From a virus, in IMG/VR virus record IMGVR_UViG_3300004151_000006, positions 222,689 through 286,688 of that record: a DNA stretch of 64,000 nucleotides; one strand, written 5' to 3'. Position numbers and translations under genes: made by a program. Below the pieces are notes generated by a model that was not told the DNA's origin, did no database searches, and saw nothing but the letters and a program-made list of their open reading frames with translations. Shown here one piece after another: positions 54,701-62,344 of the stretch. The stretch's first letter is position 1. The number at the start of each line of letters is the position of its first letter.

Positions 54701-54714
54701 TTAAATATATATCA
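54701..54714 (+). promoter_or_regulatory. phage promoter-like motif
   Basis: TTAAATATATATCA, followed by AATGTGAAT; 57 bases before the next ATG. Confidence 0.6.
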
Positions 54715-54770
54715 CTAATGTGAATCCGGATATTAAATCTTAGATAATAATCCAACTTTTGGAGGATCAT

Positions 54771-55073
54771 ATGTTAAATTTGAATCTTCAGATCTTAGAA
54801 GATCTAACACCAAAGTATCAACACTTGGTATATCACAAATTGAATGCTTCGGAGCGTAAAATCCTAGCTACCATGGCTAGGATAAATACACGTATTCGGG
54901 TACGTAATTTGGTAAGTGTCATGCCAGCACCAAAACCCCAACACAACATATTGAGCATGCAGCTCTATCGTCTCAATAAGACAAAAGGCATCCTCAATAA
55001 TAACAAAGACGGCTATGATTTTAATGACGTGTGGTTGCGTCTTTGGTTTAGGGCTAGGGCTGGGTTGTTTTAA
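54771..55073 (+). CDS. stand-alone winged-helix protein, 100 aa
   Basis: ATG after TTTGGAGGATCAT. The sequence LNASERKILATMARINTRIR, a VRNLV segment, SMQLYRLNKTKGILNNNKDG and YDFNDVWLRLWFRAR match the winged-helix pattern found at the C-terminus of some STAND/ATPase_2-type ATPases (LSxxxRxIL, then qLxxLxxxGlI, then Y.l.DpxlrxWlR). Here it stands alone. Likely DNA binding and regulatory. First of a five-gene operon with the M48 protease. Confidence 0.68.
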   Translation: MLNLNLQILEDLTPKYQHLVYHKLNASERKILATMARINTRIRVRNLVSVMPAPKPQHNILSMQLYRLNKTKGILNNNKDGYDFNDVWLRLWFRARAGLF

Positions 55074-55097
55074 TAAACCTTTACTACGGGGTACGAC

Positions 55098-55346
55098 ATG
55101 TCCAAATTTGATCAGCTCACCATGGTAGAATTTGCCAAGTATCTTGAACGATACTCTGGTATTGTCACATTTCATGAAGAAGCATTTCATGGTGCTTTTA
55201 CACATGAAATGTTTGGTGTCTTTCTGGCTTTCCCCACTTGGGAAGTGAGTATCTCTGACAGTGGAAGTTTTAGTGCACCCACTCTTAGTCTACTCTTAGA
55301 AGAGATGGATAAGATCCATCCCATCACACACAACCAACGGAAGTAA
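55098..55346 (+). CDS. hypothetical protein, 82 aa
   Basis: ATG after a weak GGGGTACGAC site. Small protein (MSKFDQLTMVEFAKYLERYS) with a His-rich middle (FHEEAFHGAFTHEMF). No family is recognised. Four bases separate it from the M48-like gene. Confidence 0.78.
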   Translation: MSKFDQLTMVEFAKYLERYSGIVTFHEEAFHGAFTHEMFGVFLAFPTWEVSISDSGSFSAPTLSLLLEEMDKIHPITHNQRK

Positions 55347-55350
55347 TACC

Positions 55351-56073
55351 ATGAAGATATCTCTGAATACCATTGCAGCCAAGCTGCATTTCATTTTGGT
55401 GTATTGGGGTAATGTGATTTATTGTTTACTCCTGTGTTTATTCATGCGGGATTACCCCACAATCATCATCCCTGTGATAGGGATGATGGTCTTTACTAAC
55501 TATAGGAGTTATCTTCTCACCCAGTGTCCTGATCAGGTCATGGGTGATATGGTGCGGATGCTGGGTGTACCAGCTGGTACTGCAATCAATTACAATATTA
55601 TAAATTGGAAATGCATCACCAAGGTCGCAATACTCCCCATTGGGGATACTGTGTTTGCTGGTGTAATCCCTGGATTCGGTGTAGTGTGTACTGCGGCAGT
55701 GGATCGTTTGAGTGTACCACAAGTGGAGGCATTGATGTCCCATGAGGTGTGTCATTTGATTCATAATGACATCCATAATCGTAATTATGTAGCCATGCTA
55801 CTCAATGTGGCGGCTATTGGTGTCGGTATCGTTATGACATACATAGGTGTCGCTTGGGGTTGGGCTATGGTCACTGGGTATATTTTATCATGTTTATATA
55901 TTGGCTACCTCCATCACATGGAATATCGTGCAGATATGGCAACAGTAGAGGATGGTCTTGGTAAGGAGATGATAGATCTCCTGGAACACCATATCCCAGA
56001 TTCAAAGATGGATACTACTCATCCCATGAATGCAAAGCGTATTCGTGCCATTCAAAAGGCAATAACAAATTAA
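55351..56073 (+). CDS. M48-family-like membrane metalloprotease
   Basis: The 240-residue product has N-terminal membrane helices (FILVYWGNVIYCLLLCLFM and TIIIPVIGMMVFTN), then VPQVEALMSHEVCHLIHND with the zinc motif HEVCH at residues 131-135. Two more membrane helices follow (MLLNVAAIGVGIVMTYIGV and a second), and the M48-type third-ligand region MEYRADMAT, ending THPMNAKRIRAI. The order matches HtpX-type proteases, though it is shorter. It would sit in the host inner membrane with its active site in the cytoplasm, possibly degrading membrane proteins or processing a phage protein. The next gene is a small membrane protein. Confidence 0.85.
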   Translation: MKISLNTIAAKLHFILVYWGNVIYCLLLCLFMRDYPTIIIPVIGMMVFTNYRSYLLTQCPDQVMGDMVRMLGVPAGTAINYNIINWKCITKVAILPIGDTVFAGVIPGFGVVCTAAVDRLSVPQVEALMSHEVCHLIHNDIHNRNYVAMLLNVAAIGVGIVMTYIGVAWGWAMVTGYILSCLYIGYLHHMEYRADMATVEDGLGKEMIDLLEHHIPDSKMDTTHPMNAKRIRAIQKAITN

Positions 56074-56087
56074 CTCAGGGGGTCAAT

Positions 56088-56285
56088 ATGCGGTGGATTA
56101 CAAAGCTTTTAGTTGGTATCATCTTCATGTGCATCACTGCACAGGTCTGTTCAATCTTATATGTCATATTGATGGATAATGTTTCACCATTTCAAACATG
56201 GATAAGTATTGTGTGTCTCAGTGGTATTGCAAATTTGTTAGCAATAGGATGTTCAGATTGGCTCATCAGGATGCATAAAAAATAA
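56088..56285 (+). CDS. small membrane protein, 65 aa, two helices
   Basis: ATG after CTCAGGGGGTCAAT. Two hydrophobic helices (LLVGIIFMCITAQVCSILYV and IVCLSGIANLLAIGC) with basic ends (MRWITK and IRMHKK). Probably acts with the M48-like protease upstream; no direct proof. Confidence 0.75.
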   Translation: MRWITKLLVGIIFMCITAQVCSILYVILMDNVSPFQTWISIVCLSGIANLLAIGCSDWLIRMHKK

Positions 56286-56296
56286 TCCAGTTGATA

Positions 56297-56337
56297 TAGC
56301 TAGGATGTGTGGGCCCGATGCCAACACATCCTAGCTA
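56297..56337. terminator. hairpin, likely terminator
   Basis: TAGCTAGGATGTG and CACATCCTAGCTA arms around a 15-base loop; T7 follows at 56351-56357. Confidence 0.78.
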
Positions 56338-56382
56338 AAAGACTTCTATATTTTTTTATAGTGATTGTTATTCATTATTATT

Positions 56383-56398
56383 TTAACTATATATTACA
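56383..56398 (+). promoter_or_regulatory. phage promoter-like motif
   Basis: TTAACTATATATTACA, followed by TATGTGATATGAAA; one mismatch to the consensus. Confidence 0.55.
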
Positions 56399-56442
56399 TA
56401 TGTGATATGAAACTATTGATCCATTAAAGGGGGTATTTATTC

Positions 56443-56802
56443 ATGCATCAGCTCACCATCACTGTGCCGGGGTATATTGTAGACAAGATCTCTGAACTCA
56501 TTGGTCTCTTTGGTGGGGAGATCTTAAAAAATGAAATCGTGATCGCAGGCCTCATCTTTAATGCTGAAAATCCCAAATTGGATAATACGACTCTTAAGAA
56601 GTTACGTATCAATCTCAAACTCTCGCAACCGCAAATGGCTGCTAAGCTTGGCATGCCCCCGCAACAGCTCAGTATGTATGAAACTGGGTATCGGGGTATC
56701 ACCGCCAAACGATCAAAAATGATCATCCAAACACTTTCTTCTGAAATGGATCCCAGTGTCGGTGATCAGATGCGCGCTGAACTTGGTATCCAATCACACT
56801 AG
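56443..56802 (+). CDS. XRE-type helix-turn-helix regulator, 119 aa
   Basis: ATG after AAAGGGGGTATTTATTC. An N-terminal 45-residue segment (MHQLTITVPGYIVDKISELI) is followed by a Cro/CI-type helix-turn-helix at about residues 50-100: LKKLRINLKLSQPQMAAKLG, MPPQQLSMYETGYRGI. It ends with a charged helix. Likely a phage DNA-binding regulator. Monocistronic between two hairpins. Confidence 0.85.
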   Translation: MHQLTITVPGYIVDKISELIGLFGGEILKNEIVIAGLIFNAENPKLDNTTLKKLRINLKLSQPQMAAKLGMPPQQLSMYETGYRGITAKRSKMIIQTLSSEMDPSVGDQMRAELGIQSH

Positions 56803-56811
56803 ACCTATCAC

Positions 56812-56838
56812 GGGGAGTATCTATGATAGATACTCCCC
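56812..56838. terminator. hairpin, likely terminator
   Basis: GGGGAGTATC and GATACTCCCC arms around TATGATA. It lies 16 bases before the next ATG with no promoter motif, so it may also act in the leader. Confidence 0.72.
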
Positions 56839-56853
56839 TACCAAGGAGCCATT

Positions 56854-57294
56854 ATGCGTAAAGTTTGTACTCAATGTTTGACTATCATCAGACCACATGA
56901 ATTTGAAAGACATCGTGGTACTTGTGGTGGTAAACTCATCACCATTGATGATCAGATTTGTGATATTATCACCAAGATATGGAAAGTTGGTATCCATACA
57001 GAATTTAGTTGTATTGGTCATTTTGAATCCAATGTATTTTCACCCTATATCGTATTTGTTGATTTGGATCCCACGGTAGCAGAAAATATCATGCACATTG
57101 TAAAGCGTATGGCTGATGATACATTTTTAGAATTGAATAAAACTAAAAATAATCAAGATCGTGCTAAATTTGATATCACTCTTTATGCTATTCCACCAAG
57201 TGGGGAAAAACAACAACTCAGTCTAGCAGATAAGATTGATTATCAGACTAGATTTCTTATGGTGTTATATAGTATTTTGGAATATTCTAAATGA
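56854..57294 (+). CDS. zinc-finger protein with GIHTEFSC motif, 146 aa
   Basis: ATG after AAGGAGCCATT. The N-terminus has CTQCLTIIRPHEFERHRGTC, a C2HC-like finger. WKVGIHTEFSCIGHFESN follows at about residue 43, resembling the GIxTxYSCxGH motif of some small phage proteins. The rest is beta-rich. The function is unknown. It overlaps the next gene by 4 bases. Confidence 0.75.
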   Translation: MRKVCTQCLTIIRPHEFERHRGTCGGKLITIDDQICDIITKIWKVGIHTEFSCIGHFESNVFSPYIVFVDLDPTVAENIMHIVKRMADDTFLELNKTKNNQDRAKFDITLYAIPPSGEKQQLSLADKIDYQTRFLMVLYSILEYSK

Positions 57295-57785
57295 GTGTAT
57301 CAGATTTTTTACCTGTCAGTATGACACAAAAGCATCTTGATAGATTAAATTTTAATCTTGTTAGTGAGATTGGTAAAAGTGGTTTAGATTTTGCTGATAT
57401 TTACATACATTTAAATAATGAAATACCACCAAAAGATTTTTACATGTTTGTATATCATTCATACATTTTTGATAGAAAGAAATTAGCTAAAATTAGAAGT
57501 GCTTTTAATAAAGCTATTCAATCTCATCGTTATAAAGCATTTATTTCTCGGATATATGAATATTTAATTGAATATTATAGTTTAGCTGAAATTGCAAAAA
57601 CTATCAATAGTACACAAAAAGAATTGATTAAATTCACTAGAGATCAGACACTTTTAATACCGATTGAAATAATCTGTAAATTGGAAGATTTTTGGAATAC
57701 ACATGGTACACAATCAAGATGTTCTCTTCTTCGACATAAAACACATTCTAAAGAAAGTCACATTAAGGAGGGATCATCATGTTAG
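57291..57785 (+). CDS. hypothetical protein with possible helix-turn-helix, 164 aa
   Basis: The ATG overlaps the previous stop (ATGA). Basic protein (MSVSDFLPVSMTQKHLDRLN) with a segment SLAEIAKTINSTQKELIKFT near residue 97 that resembles a helix-turn-helix, then IPIEIICKLEDFWN. Possibly DNA-binding. It overlaps the next gene by 7 bases. Confidence 0.75.
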   Translation: MSVSDFLPVSMTQKHLDRLNFNLVSEIGKSGLDFADIYIHLNNEIPPKDFYMFVYHSYIFDRKKLAKIRSAFNKAIQSHRYKAFISRIYEYLIEYYSLAEIAKTINSTQKELIKFTRDQTLLIPIEIICKLEDFWNTHGTQSRCSLLRHKTHSKESHIKEGSSC

Positions 57786-58111
57786 ATGAAAAAGATACAT
57801 TGTTTCTTAATTCACTTAGACCCACAATTGCATCTATCATTTGGTATAATCTTTCAGCAACCATTGATGCACATTATTTATTTTCTACATATTCTGCTGG
57901 TGATCAATTGGCTATTTTGTATAACAATGTTGGTAATACGTGTCATGGTTTGTTACGAAATGATAAATTTCCAAAAGATCAAATAGAACATTATGCATGG
58001 TTATTTTTAAATGAAATCATTCGTGAAAAAAATATATCTAAAATAGATAAGATTACCAAACACATCAATAAGCGTGTACATGAATATATTTTAAGGAATG
58101 CTAATGTCTAA
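57779..58111 (+). CDS. hypothetical protein, 110 aa
   Basis: ATG after AAGGAGGGATCATC in the previous frame. Helical protein (MLDEKDTLFLNSLRPTIASI) with a DQLAILYNNVGNTCHGLLRN segment. No family is recognised. Confidence 0.78.
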   Translation: MLDEKDTLFLNSLRPTIASIIWYNLSATIDAHYLFSTYSAGDQLAILYNNVGNTCHGLLRNDKFPKDQIEHYAWLFLNEIIREKNISKIDKITKHINKRVHEYILRNANV

Positions 58112-58197
58112 ATATCAGCCCATGTTAAAGCAGATAAAATTTTAAATATTACTATTAGTAAAAATATAAAATAATGACTGAAAGGAGATAAATCAAG

Positions 58198-59409
58198 ATG
58201 AAAGGGAGGAATAACTACATGGGATATGAATTTACTAAAACTGAGTTTCTTTTACCTATTGAGGAAATTGAAGAATCTGCACTTAAACAGTTTCAGATTA
58301 TTGATTCTAAACCCTGGGTTATTAAAGCTGCTGCAATGCCAGATGCACATAGTGGTAAATCTGAAATGCCCGTTGGTGGTGTAGCTATCACTGAAAATAT
58401 CATTGCACCCGAATGGGTTGGTGTAGATATTGGTTGTGGTGTTACATTTTACGATACTGGGATTCCTTATGATATTTTTAAATTATGTTGTTTAGATCAA
58501 TTGGAACATCTTGATGATAACAACAATGTATTGATGTCTGGTGCAAAAGGTCTCAGTGTTGCAATTAAAAGAATTATTCCATTTGGATATAATATCCGCC
58601 ATACTGGTGAAATTGGTATTTTTACTTCAGCTCTCGGTAATAAAGAATTAGATACTTTAATTAGAGCTAAAGAGGTTGATGCACTTGGCACTGTTGGTGG
58701 TGGAAACCACTTTGTTGAATTCGGTATTACATTAACTGGTACTGTTGGTATTACTATTCACACTGGATCTAGAAATTTGGGTCTCACAATCTGCAATACT
58801 TATTTAAAACTTGGTACACATTTTAAATTAGATAGTGAATTGGGGGATGCATATTTTGAAGATATGACCTTTGCAATTAATTGGGCATATGACAATCGAA
58901 ATATGATATTGCACACTGTTCTATATTTATTGAATAGCTTTAAATTTCCCAAACCTGTTACGTATGATGAATCTAAACATATTGATATTCATCACAACTA
59001 TGCTGAAATTACCTGTAATGGTATTATACATAGAAAGGGTGCAACTGCTGCATATAAAGATACTCACGGAATCATTCCGGGGAATATGGAAGATGGTGTT
59101 TTTATTGTAAATGGTTTGGGTAATGAAACATATTTAAATACTTGTTCACATGGTGCTGGCAGAAAAATGAGTCGTAGTGCTGCATTTAAAACACTGAATT
59201 ATAATGATTTTGAAACCAGTATGAAAAAATCTGGAGTATATACTGAAATGTGTGAATCTATTTTAGATGAAAGTAAAGAAGCTTATAAAGATATTTATAA
59301 AATCATCGAATTACAAGATGGCAAAGTATTTAATGTTGTTAACTATGTAAAACCTTTTTGTTGTATTAAAGATACTACTCCAAATAAACGATATAGAAAA
59401 AAGAAATAA
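58198..59409 (+). CDS. rtcB: RtcB-type RNA ligase
   Basis: The 403-residue product matches the RtcB family (about 400-480 residues): MPDAHSGKSEMPVGGVAITE and WVGVDIGCGV (the Mn-binding Cys is in DIGCGV), GGGNHFVEFG (His ligand), GITIHTGSRNLG, and CSHGAGRKMSRSAAF, where the His is the family's guanylated residue. RtcB joins RNA 2',3'-cyclic phosphate and 5'-OH ends using GTP and manganese. In a phage it probably reseals host or phage tRNAs cut by anti-phage ribonucleases. Start: ATG 58198 (GGAGATAAATCAAG) or ATG 58219 (GGGAGGAATAACTAC), only 7 codons apart; both are plausible. No archease gene is next to it. Confidence 0.92.
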   Translation: MKGRNNYMGYEFTKTEFLLPIEEIEESALKQFQIIDSKPWVIKAAAMPDAHSGKSEMPVGGVAITENIIAPEWVGVDIGCGVTFYDTGIPYDIFKLCCLDQLEHLDDNNNVLMSGAKGLSVAIKRIIPFGYNIRHTGEIGIFTSALGNKELDTLIRAKEVDALGTVGGGNHFVEFGITLTGTVGITIHTGSRNLGLTICNTYLKLGTHFKLDSELGDAYFEDMTFAINWAYDNRNMILHTVLYLLNSFKFPKPVTYDESKHIDIHHNYAEITCNGIIHRKGATAAYKDTHGIIPGNMEDGVFIVNGLGNETYLNTCSHGAGRKMSRSAAFKTLNYNDFETSMKKSGVYTEMCESILDESKEAYKDIYKIIELQDGKVFNVVNYVKPFCCIKDTTPNKRYRKKK

Positions 59410-59450
59410 TCATAATGACCAATGGGACTATGAAAAAGGAGCACCTAGCT

Positions 59451-59900
59451 ATGGAAGTTAATATTAATTGCATGTATGATACAGCCATACACATTGCTTC
59501 TGAAGCACATGCTGGTCAGGTAGATAAAGCTGGACAGCCTTATATTCTTCACCCTATCAGATTATCTATGAAATTTGAATCATTGGAAGATAAGGCTATT
59601 ATGTGTATGCATGATATTGTAGAAGATAGTAAATGGATCATACTTAAACTAGAAGAACTTGGGATATTTTCAGACTATATTCTTAATGGAATTAAGATTT
59701 TAACACACAATCCTGAACAGTCATATTTTCAATATATTGATATTATTTATGATAGTGTATATAGGAAACACAAGATTATGGATTTAGAGGACAATATGAA
59801 TATACTCAGATATTCACGGGTGCTCACTAAGGAGGATTTTAGTTTAATTCAAAGATATCACAAAGCATGGTTGAAATTATCCGATAAAAATCATACTTAA
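59451..59900 (+). CDS. HD-domain (RelA/SpoT hydrolase-like) protein
   Basis: The frame is open from 59415; the ATG at 59451 after AAAAAGGAGCACCTAGCT is the start. The 149-residue product has the metal-dependent HD pattern of ppGpp hydrolase-like proteins: IASEAHAGQVDKAGQPYILH followed by PIRL, then CMHDIVEDSK with the HD pair at about residues 51-52. Length and order fit a stand-alone HD_4 domain. It could hydrolyse (p)ppGpp or another nucleotide. Located just after the RNA ligase. Confidence 0.82.
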   Translation: MEVNINCMYDTAIHIASEAHAGQVDKAGQPYILHPIRLSMKFESLEDKAIMCMHDIVEDSKWIILKLEELGIFSDYILNGIKILTHNPEQSYFQYIDIIYDSVYRKHKIMDLEDNMNILRYSRVLTKEDFSLIQRYHKAWLKLSDKNHT

Positions 59901-59928
59901 TATTTAATTTTAAGGGGGAATTTGAATT

Positions 59929-60480
59929 ATGAAAAAAGCTAAAAGACTTAAGCGACACACATCTAATATTAAACGTAAAAATGAACCTAAAAATAATGTT
60001 TCACAATTTGGAAGATATGTTGATCTCCCAATAGATCCAGAGCTTTTTAATAAATATTTTCTTGAATTGAAATGGGATCAGAAACTTGAAATATTAAAAT
60101 ATTATACTACTGATGAACGAATAGCTGTTCGTGATATCATGATAGTCAATACAGATTTACGTGGTTATGAAACTGAAGAAGAATTAGAAGATTTATCAAA
60201 ATTTATGGAAGGTTTAAATAAAGAGTTTATTCTTTCAGATGTGAAATATTTTTCAAATCCAGAATATCGTGAAGTTGAAATCATGCGATTATTTGCACTG
60301 AATGTTTATCATCATAAAGATTGTGTTAACCTTATTATTAAACAAGGAAAAGCTAGTGCTGAACATTATTTTTCATGGACCTATGATTTACATTCATTTA
60401 TGAATATAGCACTACCGACAGGATTTGATGATTTTGAAAAGAAAGTCATGTCCCATTGGGAGTTAAAAATATTAAAATAA
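59929..60480 (+). CDS. hypothetical protein, 183 aa
   Basis: ATG after TAAGGGGGAATTTGAATT. A strongly basic N-terminus (KKAKRLKRHTSNIKRKNEPK) followed by a helical acidic body. The basic tail could bind nucleic acid. No family is recognised. Confidence 0.78.
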   Translation: MKKAKRLKRHTSNIKRKNEPKNNVSQFGRYVDLPIDPELFNKYFLELKWDQKLEILKYYTTDERIAVRDIMIVNTDLRGYETEEELEDLSKFMEGLNKEFILSDVKYFSNPEYREVEIMRLFALNVYHHKDCVNLIIKQGKASAEHYFSWTYDLHSFMNIALPTGFDDFEKKVMSHWELKILK

Positions 60481-60492
60481 TCGGAGGTTGAT

Positions 60493-60738
60493 GTGGCTGA
60501 GATCAGTTTGTATCATGAAGAGTTGGGTCCCCGTTATAAGGAAATCATTTCTAACAAACTCATTAAATTGGGAGTTTCCAACAACCTTTGGTATTTTAGT
60601 ACTACCCATGGAAGTATTTATTTAAAAGTGGATAACCCAAACTTCCTTAAGGTGATCGAACACTTGAAGGAACTTGGTTTTAAAAAGGATATCAACTATA
60701 CCATCATCTTTGGGCTAAAGGAAAGTTATAGTGGCTGA
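60493..60738 (+). CDS. hypothetical protein, 81 aa, GTG start
   Basis: GTG at 60493 after TCGGAGGTTGAT; the overlapping ATG at 60491 is in another frame. Small alpha/beta protein (MAEISLYHEELGPRYKEIIS). The last 8 bases, GTGGCTGA, are also the first 8 of the next gene, and the same 8 bases start this gene, so both begin GTG-GCT-GA. Confidence 0.72.
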   Translation: MAEISLYHEELGPRYKEIISNKLIKLGVSNNLWYFSTTHGSIYLKVDNPNFLKVIEHLKELGFKKDINYTIIFGLKESYSG

Positions 60739-60904
60739 TAAAAATCAAGAAGGCTGTGAAATAATCTTTAATCCGGCAGGTGTGCTTAGGCGTGTTACTT
60801 TAGTATCACTAGTTGAAAATCTATTACCTGATGGAACTAAACTTCCTGAGGAGATAAAAGCTGACATCAACAAAGTGGATGATGAAATCATGAAAACCCT
60901 TTGA
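60731..60904 (+). CDS. small hypothetical protein, 57 aa, GTG start
   Basis: GTG at 60731 overlaps the previous gene by 8 bases; AAAGGAAAGTTATA precedes it. The 57-residue product starts MADKNQEGCEIIFNPAGVLR and ends DDEIMKTL. No family is recognised. The coupling and the full use of the gap support it as a gene. Confidence 0.62.
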   Translation: MADKNQEGCEIIFNPAGVLRRVTLVSLVENLLPDGTKLPEEIKADINKVDDEIMKTL

Positions 60905-60916
60905 TCGGAGGATATC

Positions 60917-61162
60917 ATGGAAAAGATGACTCATGATGAGTTGGTGGAATTGCTGGGTGAATTGTTTGATGATGAAAGTATCGGTTGTATTGGAGAAACA
61001 ACCCCAAATGGCAATGGTATGTGTACGTGTCCGAGTTGTTCTGCTATTGAAGATCTTAAGCATGAAGGTTGTGGAATGGAACCCATGGGAATGATCATCA
61101 ATCATGATGATGATTGTAAACTGTATAGGTTGTATGCATATGTGAGTGCAAATCGTAAATAG
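60917..61162 (+). CDS. cysteine-rich small protein, 81 aa
   Basis: ATG after ATCGGAGGATATC. It has CIGETTPNGNGMCTCPSC and a later HEGCGM and DDCK, a cysteine cluster that may bind zinc. Acidic start (MEKMTHDELVELLGELFDD). No family is recognised. Confidence 0.75.
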   Translation: MEKMTHDELVELLGELFDDESIGCIGETTPNGNGMCTCPSCSAIEDLKHEGCGMEPMGMIINHDDDCKLYRLYAYVSANRK

Positions 61163-61168
61163 ATAAAT

Positions 61169-61196
61169 GGCACTGGGACCAAGTGGTCCCAGTGCC
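61169..61196. terminator. GC-rich hairpin, likely terminator
   Basis: GGCACTGGGACCA and TGGTCCCAGTGCC arms around AG, 6 bases after the stop; T6 follows at 61217-61222. Confidence 0.8.
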
Positions 61197-61220
61197 CTCA
61201 CACCAATACTCATCTATTTT

Positions 61221-61234
61221 TTATCTATATATCA
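61221..61234 (+). promoter_or_regulatory. phage promoter-like motif
   Basis: TTATCTATATATCA, merging with the dyad element at 61231. Confidence 0.5.
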
Positions 61235-61285
61235 TTTCTTTGAAGACTCAGAAATGATGATACTGATTTCCTCGAAGAGGAAATC
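61231..61285 (+). promoter_or_regulatory. tandem dyad element with GAAGAC loop
   Basis: First dyad: ATCATTTC (61231-61238) and GAAATGAT (61251-61258), loop TTTGAAGACTCA. Second: GATTTCCTC (61265-61273) and GAGGAAATC (61277-61285), loop GAA, giving a TCGAAGA apex. The first dyad is nearly the same as at 27297-27324; the second differs. About 80 bases of leader follow without further features. Confidence 0.62.
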
Positions 61286-61366
61286 ATCATTGATCATCAG
61301 TGTGAAGAGATACAACATGTCATTAATTAATCCATGACTTTTTACTATAAATGATGGAGGACAACC

Positions 61367-62038
61367 ATGATCAAAACATTTCATCCATTCAATATACAGC
61401 CACATATCAAAAGATCACGTATCGATGGGCCTAGAGATGATCAACATCAGGTCATCTCTAAAATGAATGATTACTATGATATTTTAGCTGATGTATTTGC
61501 AAAAGATGGAGAAAGACATCACCAAGATTTTCTCATTAACACTGATATAGATTTGGATTATGATGAGACTACGTCTTATGGATTAGTGGAATATGCTGCA
61601 CTGGAAGATGTATCAGCTTGTGTGAGTTATCTTAGGATGAGAGATCAATGTGCTACTTGGATCACGGGGATATTTGGTGGTGAGCCTTTCAATGAACCTT
61701 TCCTTATTGCTAGACCTGGATTTGATATGTTTAAAGATTTTACTATCACCCATAATGGAAAAGTCTATGTAACTAACGACTTGAGAGTAGATAGATCTAG
61801 TTTTATTTTACCAGAGTTGGTACATACTCCAGAAAAAGCTATCATGGATATGCAAGGTTATTTAAACTATGTACTCCCTATACCAGGTATTGGTCCTATG
61901 TCTATGCGAGTACATGAGTTAGTGGGTATGACCTTTTGGCCAAAGATGTACCGTAATCAAGATACTTTCGTTTATGTATTTCGAAATGGTGATAGGACAG
62001 ATTGTCATTTTCAAAATATATCAGGAGTACTGGCATGA
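61367..62038 (+). CDS. HNH_3-like protein, probably catalytically degenerate, 223 aa
   Basis: ATG after GATGGAGGACAACC. The first 140 residues are unrecognised. The C-terminal 90 residues (ITHNGKVYVTNDLRVDRSSF, then MRVHELVGMTFWPKMYRNQD, VYVFRNGDRTDCHFQNISGV) keep the layout of HNH_3/NUMOD-type endonucleases (VHRLVAxAFIPNP, VNHIDGDKTNNRxENL), but the catalytic HH/HID position reads VYVFRNGD, so the histidines are missing. Possibly a domesticated or inactive homing nuclease fold. It is under a dyad-bearing promoter, as is the cysteine protease. Confidence 0.72.
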   Translation: MIKTFHPFNIQPHIKRSRIDGPRDDQHQVISKMNDYYDILADVFAKDGERHHQDFLINTDIDLDYDETTSYGLVEYAALEDVSACVSYLRMRDQCATWITGIFGGEPFNEPFLIARPGFDMFKDFTITHNGKVYVTNDLRVDRSSFILPELVHTPEKAIMDMQGYLNYVLPIPGIGPMSMRVHELVGMTFWPKMYRNQDTFVYVFRNGDRTDCHFQNISGVLA

Positions 62039-62343
62039 ATGATCATCTTTTTGCACCCATCATTGTCCATGATTCTGATGGTGGGATCTTTTACATATAT
62101 ACCAATAAAGATATAGCTGTTTTCTTTAAACATTATTTTACATTAACTTCACCAACTATTCAAGTATATATTGGTAATATAAATAAATTTAAACAACTAC
62201 TTGATCCTACTAAAACAGGTAAACTAACATTTAGGATACGTATACTTATATTAGAATTTGGTGGAAGTACGCAGATATTTAGAAAATTATATTTTTGGAA
62301 AAATTTACAACGTGCATATTTGGATATCATTGGGATAAAGTGA
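62035..62343 (+). CDS. hypothetical protein, 102 aa
   Basis: The frame is open from 62002; the ATG at 62035 (TCAGGAGTACTGGC before it) overlaps the previous stop by 4 bases. Basic, beta-rich product (MNDHLFAPIIVHDSDGGIFY). No family is recognised. Two bases separate it from the ligase gene, so it is co-transcribed. Confidence 0.78.
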   Translation: MNDHLFAPIIVHDSDGGIFYIYTNKDIAVFFKHYFTLTSPTIQVYIGNINKFKQLLDPTKTGKLTFRIRILILEFGGSTQIFRKLYFWKNLQRAYLDIIGIK

Positions 62344-62344
62344 T

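Noticed and set aside
58112-58197. 13-codon frame in the AT-rich gap before the RNA ligase
   Set aside because: Too short and without independent support; the gap probably only holds the leader of the ligase gene.
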